DNA from: Phycisphaerae bacterium
GTDB taxonomy: Bacteria > Planctomycetota > Phycisphaerae > UBA1845
Length of the DNA stretch: 43,319 nt
Direction of reading: 5' to 3'
NCBI GenBank assembly: GCA_029260215.1
Contig: JAJDDQ010000043.1
Coordinates: 1-43,319, forward strand
The notes under the pieces are model-generated. The model was given only the letters and a program-made list of their open reading frames with translations. It was not told where the DNA came from and did no database searches. A program made the translations under genes and the position numbers. This document shows positions 24,153 through 33,300 of the stretch, piece by piece; the stretch's first letter is position 1, and each line of letters begins with the position of its first letter.

Positions 24153-26921
24153 CTAACGGTCGGCGCCCGCGTCGGGCGTTGACTGCATCGTTTCGACGCT
24201 CGCGCTCATGACCGCCCGGGCGACTTGTTCGAGCACGGACGGGGCAGACGAATCGTCCGCCTCGGCATCCCGCATGTCGACCTGACCGCCGATCACGCCA
24301 CGGCGCTGGAGTTGTCTGAGTGTCTCCATCTCACGCTGCTTTTTCTTTTGCAAGTTGTTCAGCTTGTCCTGTTCCACTTCTATCTTAAGCTTCTCCGCGC
24401 GCAAGCGTTCATTGACAATGTCGGACTTAGCCATCTCTCCCTCAGTGCTGGTGCGAAGTCGCTTCTGGACCACGCCCGAGCGACCGAACAAATTGTCATG
24501 CGTCTCGCCTTGAGCGTGACGTTGGCCTGTGGGGTTTATCATGTTCACGAACGCCCCGAAGATCAGTTGTTCAAGCTCGTTGCCGTTTACACGAATGTGA
24601 TCGTCCTGAGGGCTGACGTAGATCGGCACGTCGCTGCGCACCATCAGTTCGCTCATGGCTTCGAGCTTGTCGGACGGCAGCGCGAACGATTTGTACTCTT
24701 GCTCGCCGTTGCCGATCATGCGCACGAACGCATCAAATACGGCGTGCTCGAACGGTGTGCCTTGTACCTCAATCTCACCGTCGCCCGGTCGAATCATGAT
24801 TGGGACGCTGTTCAGCGACATGAGTTTCGTGAGGCCTTCCAATTTGCCGCTCGCAATCATGTATGAACGCCATGTTTTTTCGCTGTCCGCAATCACGATC
24901 GTCGTACTTGGCCGTGAAGGGGCCAATGGATTCCGTCCACGCGACGACCTGGGTTGCACCCGCCCGCGGCCCGCCCGCGACGCTGATCGTTTGGCGCTGG
25001 CCAAGCTTCGTCGAATCTCCGCCATCTGCGTATTCAGGCGGGCGATTTGCATATCCAGCTCCGCCAGCTCACGGTCGATTCCGTCCGATCGCGGATCATC
25101 GACGAGGATCGCAACCGGCGGCGCTACCGTGCCAACGACAACCGGCACCGGCGCGAATCGCGGCTGCGAATTCAAAATGTACTGCGGCATCGGCTCGGGC
25201 AACGGCGTGGCGTCCGGTGCGACGTATTTCAAAAGCGTCTTCGCTTGCGGAACGACCTGCTTCGATTTCTTGTGTTTCGGACACGAAAGCGCGGGCGTCG
25301 CAATCCAGCCGGCTGCACAAAGCGCCAGTGCAAGAACCAGACCGGAAGCCGAAAACCCCGGTCGTCGTGTGTCAGTCATCACCATTTTCAATCTCCTTGC
25401 GAATCGGGCGGCCCGCCCAGTCATCACACCAATGCCCGTCACCGGCGTCCGCTGCGACGCCGTCGTGACGAACTCTTTCGTTATCAACAAAGCCTCCGCG
25501 TACGCACGACGGTGACGGGGATAAAGCCAGGTCACCCACGTGTCGCAGCAGAACTCAGCCTCTTCATTCAAACGGCGGCGCACCCACCACACCAGCGGGT
25601 TCCACCAGTAAAAAGCCATCACAAACAACTGAAGCCAATTCACCCAATGATCCCGCCGGCGTATGTGTGCCAACTCGTGACACACCACCGCACGACGACC
25701 ATCCGCATCCAGGTCTCGCCAGAGCGCTTCCGGCAGAATCAGGCGAACACGACCGCCAAACCACACCATCGGCGACACACGCTCGGAAGTCATCAGCGTC
25801 TCGGGCACGCGACGCATACCCAAACCATTCGCACAATCTCTGACCAGGCGACGTACCGACTCCGGCGCAGGTCTCGCCAAGCGCATCCGGCGGCGGAACA
25901 TGCCCATCCGAACAGCCGCCGACAAGACACAAAGCAACGCGCCAAGACACCACACGCCGGACGGGAGCGGCTTCAACCCGCCGAGCACAACCCGCAAAGA
26001 CGCGAACCCCGCCACCCACGAGCCCCACGCTTCAGACGCCCGCACGCGCCAACCCAACACCACCGCCGGTTGCACACGTTCTGCGTCAACGACCGGCGGG
26101 GATGGTGCCTTCGCTTGCAGTTGCGGGGGTGACTCGTCAGAAACAACGTTCGAGGCAGCCTCGGTCGTTGGACCTGCGAAATCATCACGTATCACCCAAC
26201 GCGGCTCGCCCGCGATCTGTCGCGTCGCGTGTGCCAGCATTGTGTTGTCTTCAGGTTCGGTATCCCGTTCATCGATGTGCGTACGGCTCGATGGGATAGG
26301 GAGAAAAACAGGCGGCGAAGCTTCCCGAGCAGCCACGATTGGCGAATCGTCCCGACCCTCCGGCGACGGTTGAGCAGGCGATGGAGGCCGAGACTTTACT
26401 GCGGAGTCATCCGCAACGAACTCGCCCAGAGCGGGCCTGACCGATCGCGGCGCCTGGGCGAGCCTTTCCCGCGACCGCGATTCGAACCGACCCGCCCGTG
26501 GGCGAGTTACCGAAGGAGTCTGTCGGCCTGCGTTCCGTCGCGAAAACAGCCCTTTTTCTGTGGGAACCCGAGCCACGATCCGCTTGATGTCGTCAGCCGG
26601 CAAGTCGGGCAAAAGCGCATCAGCGTGCGCCGCCTTTTTGCTCAAACCAGACTCGCGAATCTCCTGCGATTCCCCGGGTTCCGTCAATTCGTGGTCCAAA
26701 CGCGCCGTCGGCCCCGGAATATACCTGCCGATCAAATCAGACGTGGGCAAAGCCGCCGCAACCAGAAACCAGACCAGAATGATGAGCCAGAAACTGTGAC
26801 GCGTCGTAGGCCTGCACGGCACGAAACGACAGATCAACAGCACCGCCAAAATCAACGGCACAGCGCCCAGCGTATTTCGCCATAAGATTTCGGTCGCCAG
26901 CGATACCCAATCGCCCATCAC
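24153..26921 (-). CDS. BlaR1-like M56 membrane metallopeptidase with an unusual C-terminal sensor region
   Basis: The product has 922 residues. M56 peptidases are zinc proteases in the membrane that typically cleave a BlaI/MecI repressor after sensing a signal. Membrane helices lie at about 15-32, 43-58, 322-338 and 433-448; a long Pro-rich disordered insert lies at about 70-290. The zinc motif is HELAH (415-419), with the third-ligand region NEEAEFCCD (452-460). A last helix (about 523-545) leads to an extracytoplasmic part. Instead of a penicillin-binding domain this part has a coiled coil (about 612-645), two tandem repeats of about 50 residues (686-736 and 744-795; SGKLEGLTKLMSLNSVPIMI and SDKLEAMSELMVRSDVPIYV), and a second coiled coil (about 838-875). 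The start at 26921 has GGGAG upstream; the BlaI-like gene ends 12 bases before it. Confidence 0.88.
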   Translation of the reverse strand: MMGDWVSLATEILWRNTLGAVPLILAVLLICRFVPCRPTTRHSFWLIILVWFLVAAALPTSDLIGRYIPGPTARLDHELTEPGESQEIRESGLSKKAAHADALLPDLPADDIKRIVARVPTEKGLFSRRNAGRQTPSVTRPRAGRFESRSRERLAQAPRSVRPALGEFVADDSAVKSRPPSPAQPSPEGRDDSPIVAAREASPPVFLPIPSSRTHIDERDTEPEDNTMLAHATRQIAGEPRWVIRDDFAGPTTEAASNVVSDESPPQLQAKAPSPPVVDAERVQPAVVLGWRVRASEAWGSWVAGFASLRVVLGGLKPLPSGVWCLGALLCVLSAAVRMGMFRRRMRLARPAPESVRRLVRDCANGLGMRRVPETLMTSERVSPMVWFGGRVRLILPEALWRDLDADGRRAVVCHELAHIRRRDHWVNWLQLFVMAFYWWNPLVWWVRRRLNEEAEFCCDTWVTWLYPRHRRAYAEALLITKEFVTTASQRTPVTGIGVMTGRAARFARRLKMVMTDTRRPGFSASGLVLALALCAAGWIATPALSCPKHKKSKQVVPQAKTLLKYVAPDATPLPEPMPQYILNSQPRFAPVPVVVGTVAPPVAILVDDPRSDGIDRELAELDMQIARLNTQMAEIRRSLASAKRSASRAGRGRVQPRSSRGRNPLAPSRPSTTIVIADSEKTWRSYMIASGKLEGLTKLMSLNSVPIMIRPGDGEIEVQGTPFEHAVFDAFVRMIGNGEQEYKSFALPSDKLEAMSELMVRSDVPIYVSPQDDHIRVNGNELEQLIFGAFVNMINPTGQRHAQGETHDNLFGRSGVVQKRLRTSTEGEMAKSDIVNERLRAEKLKIEVEQDKLNNLQKKKQREMETLRQLQRRGVIGGQVDMRDAEADDSSAPSVLEQVARAVMSASVETMQSTPDAGADR

Positions 26922-26933
26922 CGAATCTCCCGA

Positions 26934-27335
26934 TTAAGAGTCAGAATCCGTTTCCGTCTGATCGAGTTCGTCGATCAACGCGTGCAGCTTCTGTATCTCG
27001 TCTTTCGTGAACTGTTCCGAGCGGATCAACTGCAACACGAGCGGAGCAGCCGCACCGTCGTACAACTGACTGACCAGCGACTTCACCCGCGACTTCCGCA
27101 ACCGCGTCCGCGAAAGCGTCGCCTCAAAAACATACGCCAAACCCGTCTTGTCGCTCTGGACGAATCCCTTCTGCTCCAGCCGCGTCAAAAAGGTCTGCAC
27201 CGTCGTGTACGCCAACTTGCGACCCTGCTCATGCAGACGTTCCAAAACGTCGCGCACCGTACAAGGCCCCGCGCTCCACAAAACACGCAGGATCTGAAGT
27301 TCCGCCGTTCCTAGTTCGTATTGACGCTTGGCCAT
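26934..27335 (-). CDS. BlaI/MecI/CopY-family transcriptional repressor
   Basis: The product has 133 residues, the family norm. The N-terminal winged helix (about 5-75; LGTAELQILRVLWSAGPCTV, YTTVQTFLTRLEQKG) binds DNA as a dimer; the C-terminal helices (about 80-125) form the dimer interface. In the family, M56/BlaR1 proteolysis between these parts releases the operator. The gene directly precedes the M56 peptidase (12 bases), the standard pair. Two operator-like palindromes lie in its own promoter, so autorepression is expected. The target genes beyond this operon are unknown; the neighbours suggest envelope functions and not beta-lactam resistance. No beta-lactamase gene is in the window. 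Confidence 0.93.
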   Translation of the reverse strand: MAKRQYELGTAELQILRVLWSAGPCTVRDVLERLHEQGRKLAYTTVQTFLTRLEQKGFVQSDKTGLAYVFEATLSRTRLRKSRVKSLVSQLYDGAAAPLVLQLIRSEQFTKDEIQKLHALIDELDQTETDSDS

Positions 27336-27359
27336 ATTTCCAGCCTACTCCGCTTCTCC

Positions 27360-27371
27360 TACAACTGTCGG
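27360..27371 (-). promoter_or_regulatory. BlaI-type operator, proximal copy
   Basis: TACAACTGTCGG is a half-conserved copy of the palindrome CGACA-AC-TGTCG found 22 bases away. It lies just downstream of the predicted -10 box of the BlaI-like gene (minus strand), near the transcription start. Both copies sit in the repeated context TCCTAC...ACTGTCGGA. Confidence 0.6.
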
Positions 27372-27375
27372 AGGT

Positions 27376-27404
27376 ATCCTACGACAACTGTCGGACCTAT
27401 TCAA
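27376..27404 (-). promoter_or_regulatory. Promoter of the BlaI-M56 genes with an operator in its spacer
   Basis: On the minus strand, TTGAAT (27399-27404) and TAGGAT (27376-27381) are 17 bases apart. The perfect palindrome CGACA-AC-TGTCG (27382-27393) fills most of the spacer. This is the arrangement expected for steric repression by a BlaI dimer. Both hexamers are 4/6 to 5/6 matches to the sigma-70 consensus. Confidence 0.6.
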
Positions 27405-27469
27405 CAAGAAAATCAGTAGCAAATTGTAATCCGTACCCGTCGCGCGTCTTCAACCTGTTTTGCAAACGC

Positions 27470-27538
27470 AAAAAACCGCCACACCCCTGCTTAGCCGTGT
27501 CGCGTGCGACACGAGCAGGCAGCACCGGTCCGGCGGCT
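27470..27538 (-). terminator. Structured terminator of the TPR lipoprotein gene
   Basis: Read on the minus strand, CCGCC (27532-27536) pairs with GGCGG (27476-27480), which is followed directly by TTTTTT (27470-27475). Within the loop, CCTGCT/AGCAGG and the perfect GTGTCGC-GT-GCGACAC dyad (27497-27512) strengthen the fold. It lies between the lipoprotein stop at 27569 and the BlaI promoter. Confidence 0.65.
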
Positions 27539-27568
27539 CAAAAAAACCACATTTATGCATCACGGCGC

Positions 27569-28522
27569 TCAGCGATCGGTCTGGCGGTAAAGATCAACCT
27601 CAGCAGCAATGTACCCAAACGCAGGCCAATACGGACCCGCCACCACCTTGCGCCAAATCTCCCGAGCGCGATCTCGCCGCCCGTTACACCAGTGCCAATT
27701 GCCAAGCCCGAAGCCAAGCGTAGCCAAATCGAGCGCAGAAGCCGATTCAACATCGAGCAATTCATCTGGGGCGATCACCCCCTTGTACATCAGCAGCCGA
27801 CGGTGGTAGGCGAAGTTCTCGATGATGTTCATCTTCTCGCGCACCAGGCCAAGCAGTGCATCTGCCTCCCGCCCGCGATCGGCCCGTTGCAGCGTCATGT
27901 ACATCCAATCCACAACGGACACGATGTTGTCGTGCAGCCCGCGCGAATGCGTCAGACAATTCCGAAAAGCCACCATCGCGGCATCATAATCCCCTTTCAG
28001 ATAACGGGTTAAGCCGAGGTGATACCACACGTTGAACGCCATCGTCGTCAACGGAATGTTGCGCGCGTTGGGCATGCCGTCGGCTTCGATCACTTCCGGC
28101 GCACCCTCGATCAACGTCGCAGCCGTCTCGAAATCCGCAATCGCCTCATCGAATCGGCGCATGCTGATGAACCGATGGCCTCGATGCCGGTACAACGGTG
28201 CGTATTCCGGATGCTGCTCAATTCCGCCCGTGAACACCGCCACGGCTTCTTTCATCCGCCACAGATAGCCAAGCCGCCGACCGACCCACACGATGCGCGC
28301 GGGGTCTTGCGGGGCTTCCGCCAGCCGCGCACGCGCTTCGGCCAGTTCGGACTCCAGTTTCGCGACATCCGCACCGGGCGGCGGACCGTCCAACTGTTGA
28401 CCGAGCAGTGAAATCACTTCGGCGGAGCGTTGCGATTGAGCCGTCCGCGCCCCCGTCGCAGCACAGCCACCAACAAACCCCGCACAACCGACCGCGATCA
28501 AAAATGTCAGAAAAACTCGCAT
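27569..28522 (-). CDS. TPR lipoprotein
   Basis: The product has 317 residues. A short signal sequence ends in a lipobox-like VGGC with Cys20 (MRVFLTFLIAVGCAGFVGGC), so it is probably a lipoprotein. Residues about 80-240 hold TPR-like helices (EAVAVFTGGIEQHPEYAPLY, RRFDEAIADFETAATLI, YLKGDYDAAMVAFRNCLTHS). The last 100 residues (about 215-317) look helical, and the end (AREIWRKVVAGPYWPAFGYIAAEVDL) is typical of planctomycete lipoproteins of unknown function. The ribosome-binding site is weak. It is divergent from the FG-GAP protein at 28660, and its own terminator separates it from the BlaI operon, so I do not count it as part of that operon. Confidence 0.78.
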   Translation of the reverse strand: MRVFLTFLIAVGCAGFVGGCAATGARTAQSQRSAEVISLLGQQLDGPPPGADVAKLESELAEARARLAEAPQDPARIVWVGRRLGYLWRMKEAVAVFTGGIEQHPEYAPLYRHRGHRFISMRRFDEAIADFETAATLIEGAPEVIEADGMPNARNIPLTTMAFNVWYHLGLTRYLKGDYDAAMVAFRNCLTHSRGLHDNIVSVVDWMYMTLQRADRGREADALLGLVREKMNIIENFAYHRRLLMYKGVIAPDELLDVESASALDLATLGFGLGNWHWCNGRRDRAREIWRKVVAGPYWPAFGYIAAEVDLYRQTDR

Positions 28523-28592
28523 CCCGCGTTTTTAGCACAGGCCCGCACGATCGCAACCTCGCCCCATCGTTCCCGCCACCAATCGCTGTGTT

Positions 28593-28601
28593 TGCTATAC
28601 T
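28593..28601 (+). promoter_or_regulatory. Extended -10 promoter element for the FG-GAP protein gene
   Basis: TG-C-TATACT (28593-28601) is an extended -10 element. No good -35 is found 17 bases upstream, which extended -10 promoters can tolerate. The start codon is about 60 bases downstream. Confidence 0.4.
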
Positions 28602-28659
28602 CCCTATTGATTTTTATTCGGACCTTGGCCATAAGAACATGCGAGGGGGGTCGCTGATC

Positions 28660-30138
28660 ATGAAAAACCGAGATTCAATTGGCGTCGTTTTGTTCCGCAT
28701 CACCGGGCTGTTTTGCGCGCTGAGCACGCTCGGTTGCGATGCGGCGGCCGGGCCGGTTCCCCGGACTTTCCTCGTGCCGGACGATTTGCCGGTCATTGCC
28801 AACTTCGGGCAATCCGTTGCGATCAGTGGCGATGTGCTCGTCGTTGGCGCCCCTGGAGATGATCACGCCGGAGGCAATTCGGGGGCGGTCTACGTCTTCA
28901 GCAAGTCGATGACGGGCGACTGGGTGTTTCGACAGAAAATCGTCGCCGACGACGCCTCGGCGGGAACATCCTTCGGCGCGTCCGTCGCCACGGACGGAGA
29001 AACCATTTTCGTCGGAGCGCCGTTCCACGCCCAAGCCGGCGCGAATTCCGGGGCTGTCTATGTTTTCGAGCGAGTCACCGCGACGCAATGGCAACAATCG
29101 GCAAGACTCGTCGGCATGGACACCGTCGGCCAGGATCGATTCGGCGCCTCCGTGGCCGCAACCGACGGTGCGATTCTCATCGGCGCACCAGGCCACGATT
29201 TTTTCGCGGGTGCAGCCTACGTGTTTGAAGGAAACACCCCAGGCCCGTGGGTACAATCGCAGAAAGTAACGGGCGACAACGGCGGCGGGTTCGGAAACGC
29301 GGTTGCGCTGGATGGCGACCGGTTGATCGTCGGAGCCGTCGGCGAACTCAGTGCCGTCGGACCTTTAACCGGAGCGGCGCACGTGTTCCGGCGCAACGGC
29401 GGCCAATCATGGACCCTTGAGGCAAAACTCATACCCGATGATATTGCCACACTGGATCGCTTCGGCGCCTCCGTTTCGATTCGCAACGACTTGATCGCGG
29501 TCGGGACCGTTTGCGAAGTTTCCGAGGTCAATCCCTGTGAAGCAGCCTACGTATTTCGACGCGAGGCGAACCAAACATGGACCCAGGAAGCGCGTCTGGC
29601 ACTCGCCAATCCCGGTTTTGACCGATTCGGGGAATCGATCGCCGTGGGTTGCAATTTCGTCGCCGTCGGTGCGCCGGCTGACGATGCGCTCTGCGGCGGC
29701 GGCGTTGGGTGTGATGCGGGCGCGATCTACCTGTTTCAGGGCGTGGGGAATGCGTGGACGCTGGTGAATACGATTTTGGCTTCGTCTGCCGGGGACCGGA
29801 TGGGGGCTTCTGTCGCGATTCACGCGGATTCCGTGTTGGCGGGCGTTCCGGGCGATGACCAGTTCTGCCGTGCGATGCCGATCTGCAATTCCGGTTCTTC
29901 GGTCATCGTTGAGAATCTGGCCCCCGGATTGGATTGCAACGGAAACGGCGTCTCCGACGTGTGCGACATCGCCGACGGTACTTCCGCCGACGCGAACATG
30001 GACAGCGAACCCGACGAGTGCAGCGTTTCCGTGCCGGCTGCCTCTCAGTGGGGGACCGTGGGGCTGATGCTCCTGGTGCTGATTTTCGGAACCCTGCTTT
30101 GGGCGCGTACAGAGCGCGTCGCTCTTCCGGGCAATTGA
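28660..30138 (+). CDS. Exported FG-GAP beta-propeller protein with IPTL-CTERM-like tail
   Basis: The product has 492 residues from the ATG at 28660 (GGGGGG nine bases upstream); an alternative ATG at 28639 adds seven residues. The N-terminus is a signal sequence (VVLFRITGLFCALSTLGC). At least seven repeats of the FG-GAP type follow, such as FGQSVAISGDVLVVGAPGDD, FGASVATDGETIFVGAP and FGESIAVGCNFVAVGAP, which fold as a seven-bladed propeller. An Asp-rich segment (DCNGNGVSDVCDIADGT) follows. The end, VPAASQWGTVGLMLLVLIFG then a charged tail, resembles IPTL-CTERM sorting signals (P-x-x-S-x-WG then a helix). Likely surface-displayed; binding partner unknown. Eukaryotic FG-GAP proteins (integrins) bind ligands, but that does not predict a function here. 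Confidence 0.85.
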   Translation: MKNRDSIGVVLFRITGLFCALSTLGCDAAAGPVPRTFLVPDDLPVIANFGQSVAISGDVLVVGAPGDDHAGGNSGAVYVFSKSMTGDWVFRQKIVADDASAGTSFGASVATDGETIFVGAPFHAQAGANSGAVYVFERVTATQWQQSARLVGMDTVGQDRFGASVAATDGAILIGAPGHDFFAGAAYVFEGNTPGPWVQSQKVTGDNGGGFGNAVALDGDRLIVGAVGELSAVGPLTGAAHVFRRNGGQSWTLEAKLIPDDIATLDRFGASVSIRNDLIAVGTVCEVSEVNPCEAAYVFRREANQTWTQEARLALANPGFDRFGESIAVGCNFVAVGAPADDALCGGGVGCDAGAIYLFQGVGNAWTLVNTILASSAGDRMGASVAIHADSVLAGVPGDDQFCRAMPICNSGSSVIVENLAPGLDCNGNGVSDVCDIADGTSADANMDSEPDECSVSVPAASQWGTVGLMLLVLIFGTLLWARTERVALPGN

Positions 30139-30273
30139 CTCCAACGATCTCCGGGATTTCCGATTCTCTCCATGAGCTTTGATTTCGGGCACACGCACCG
30201 GAGCAGCTCCAATCGACTACCGCACCGCCGGAACTGTCATGCACTCTTCAGGAATCGGTTGGCGAGGGCTGGG

Positions 30274-30302
30274 TTCACCTTTGACGCGGAACTACGTATA
30301 GT
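30274..30302 (+). promoter_or_regulatory. Promoter of ileS
   Basis: TTCACC (30274-30279) and TATAGT (30297-30302) are 17 bases apart; the -10 box is a 5/6 match. The predicted start near 30308 leaves a short leader of about 37 bases. Confidence 0.5.
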
Positions 30303-30311
30303 ACCGGATTC

Positions 30312-30329
30312 GACGCCTGTTTCGGCGTC
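30312..30329 (+). promoter_or_regulatory. Leader hairpin next to the ileS ribosome-binding site
   Basis: GACGCC (30312-30317) and GGCGTC (30324-30329) form a perfect 6-bp stem with a TGTTTC loop. The stem ends five bases before the GGGAG ribosome-binding site (30334-30338). It could affect initiation; it is too short to be a T-box. Confidence 0.4.
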
Positions 30330-30344
30330 ATTCGGGAGCTATTG

Positions 30345-33300
30345 ATGTCGTTTGATAAAGTGGTCGCCCGAGCCGATTTCCCGGCTTTGGAGCGCAGCAT
30401 CCTCAAGTTCTGGTCCGACGAGGGCATCTTCGAGAAACTCCGCGCGAAGAATCGCGGGAGGAAGAAGTGGTCGTTCCTCGATGGGCCTATCACCGCCAAC
30501 AACCCTATGGGCGTTCATCACGCGTGGGGTCGCACCTACAAGGATGCGTTTCACCGCTACTTCGCGATGGCGGGCCATGATTGCCGTTACCAGAACGGTT
30601 TCGACTGTCAGGGTCTGTGGGTGGAGATCGAGGTCGAGAAGCAGCTTAACCTCAGCACGAAGGCCGACATCGAACGCATCGGCTTGGATACGTTTACCGA
30701 AGCGTGCAAGCAGCGCGTGCACAAATACGCAGCCGTTCAGGCGGAGCAGTCCAAGCGTCTCGGCTACTGGATGGACTGGGACGATTCCTACTTCACGATG
30801 TCGGACGACAACAACTACACCATCTGGTCGTTCCTCAAGAAGTGTCACGAAACGGGCTTTCTCTACAAAGGCACGGACGTGATGCCGTGGTCCGGCCGGG
30901 CGGGCTGTGCGTATTCGCATATGGAAATCGCGGAGGGTCGCAAGCTCGTCGCACACACCGCGTTGTTCGTGCGTTTTGCGATTCGCGACCGGGAGAACGA
31001 GTTTCTTCTAGTCTGGACCACGACCCCCTGGACGCTCACCTCCAATGTCGGGGCGGCGGTCAACGGCGATCTGACTTATGTCAAATTGCGTGCCAAGCGC
31101 GACAACGCGCTCTACTACTTCGCGAAAGACAACCTCAATCACAAGCGGCTGGACAAGGAATTCAAGCAGGGTTTCGGATCGCAACCCTGGCCTAAGAACG
31201 TGCCCAAGCTGAAGACGCTGCACCAGATTTTCAACGAGCATGGCGGCTACGAAATCGAGGGTGAAGTGCGCGGGTCGGAACTGGTCGGCTGGACGTACGA
31301 TGGGCCTTTCGATGAGCTTCCCGCACAACAGCAGCAGGGCGGATTCGCCGCACCGATGGACCTGATCCCCGCCGACCAGCGCGGGTGGGCCAGTGGGCGC
31401 GACGGGCATCGTGTGATCGACCCGGGCAAGGATTCGCGGGGCGAGTCTTACGTGGTCGCTGGCGAGGGCACGGGCATCGTTCACTCCGCACCCGGTTGCG
31501 GCGATGTGGACAACAAGTGGGGCAAGAAGCACGAGATGGTCGCGATCGCCCCGCTTGGCGCTGATGGAAAATTCATCGAGGGGTTCGGTCCGCTCACCGG
31601 CAAGCGTGCGACGGACAAGGAAACCGTGCAGGAGATCATCGCAAGTCTGAAGGATAAGGGCCTGCTCGTTGCGGCGGAGGAATATCCGCATATCTACCCA
31701 CACTGCTGGCGCACCGGCGATGAACTCGTCTTTCGCCTGGTCGATGAATGGTACATCTCGATGGACTGGCGCGACGACATTAAGAAGATGGCCCAACGGG
31801 TCAACTGGATGCCGGCTTCCATGAGGGGCATGGAGCGCGAGATGGACTGGTTGACCACGATGAAAGACTGGATGATCTCCAAGAAGCGCTATTGGGGATT
31901 GGCACTGCCCATCTGGGAGTGCCACAAGTGCGGCACGTTTGAAGTCATGGGCGGGCGTGACGAATTGCGCGAGCGAGCCGTCGAAGGCTGGGCGGAATTC
32001 GAGAATCAGACGCCGCATAGGCCTTACGTCGATCGCGTGAAGATCAAGTGCGTTTGCGGCGAGCACATCAGCCGTATTCCCGATGTGGGCAACCCCTGGC
32101 TGGACGCGGGCATCGTGGCCTACTCGACGACGCGGTACAACACGGATCGCGAATACTGGAATGAATGGGTGCCGGCGGACCTGATCACCGAGTGCTTCCC
32201 CGGGCAATTCCGCAACTGGTTCTACGCCATTCTCGCGATGAGCACGATGATGGAACTCGGCAAGGAGAAGCCGCGTCCGCCGTTCAAGAACCTGCTGGGG
32301 CATGCACTGGTGCTCGACGAAAATCGTCAGGTGATGCACAAGTCCGACGGGACAGCCATCTGGTTCGAAGAGGCGGCGGAGCAGCTTGGCGTGGACACGA
32401 TGCGCTGGATGTACTGCGCCCAGCCGCCGACGGTGGACCTGCCCTTCGGCCTGCGACACCCGGACGAAGAGATTACTGTTCAATGTGCCGACGGCGGAAC
32501 CATCACGCACACGGTTGACGGGGATCGACTGTGTCGCGTCACGTCCAAACCGGCAGACGAAGTGCGTCGCCGCGTGCTCATGTCGATCTGGAATTGCTAC
32601 AAGTTCTTCTGCGACTACGCCCGGATCGACAATTTCGACCCCACCGCGGAGCAGGTGCCCGTCGCGGACCGGCAGGACATCGACCGTTGGATTCTCTCTG
32701 ATTTGCAACTTGTGGTGGCCGACGTGCGCGGCGCGTTTGAGCGATACGAACTGGCTCCGGTCTGCCACGCGATCGAAGAATTCCTCGACAACCTCAGCAA
32801 CTGGTACATCCGCCGCAATCGCCGCCGGTTCTGGCGGGGGCAGTCCGAAGGCGATGCCGACAAACTGGCCGCCTATCAGACGCTGTATCAATCGCTGGTA
32901 ACGCTTACGCAGTTGGCTGCCCCTGTCGTGCCGTTCCTTTCGGACACGATTTATCGCAACCTTGTGGCGAATCACGTTGAAGGTGCCCCCGAAAGCGTCC
33001 ACCTGTGCGACTATCCCGAACCCGACGAAACGCTTATCGATCGCGATCTTTCCGATCGGATGGCTGCGCTGCTCAAGATTATTTCGATGGCCCGCGCTGC
33101 GCGTACCAATGCCAAGCTCAAGGTGCGACAGCCGCTGGCGATGATACGCGTTCAGCCAGCGTCCGATACCGAGCGGGCAGCCGTCGAGCTGTTCAAGGAT
33201 CACATTCTGGAGGAATTGAACGTCAAGGATGTCGTGGTGGACGACGATCTGTCGTCGATGTGCATGGTCGCCATTGAGGGCAACATGAAACTCCTCGGCC

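Noticed and set aside
24153-27335. Beta-lactam resistance regulation (blaR1-blaI)
   Set aside because: The M56 protein lacks a penicillin-binding sensor domain and no beta-lactamase gene is present.
30139-30344. T-box riboswitch upstream of ileS
   Set aside because: No T-box core sequence or specifier-loop layout; the predicted leader is too short.
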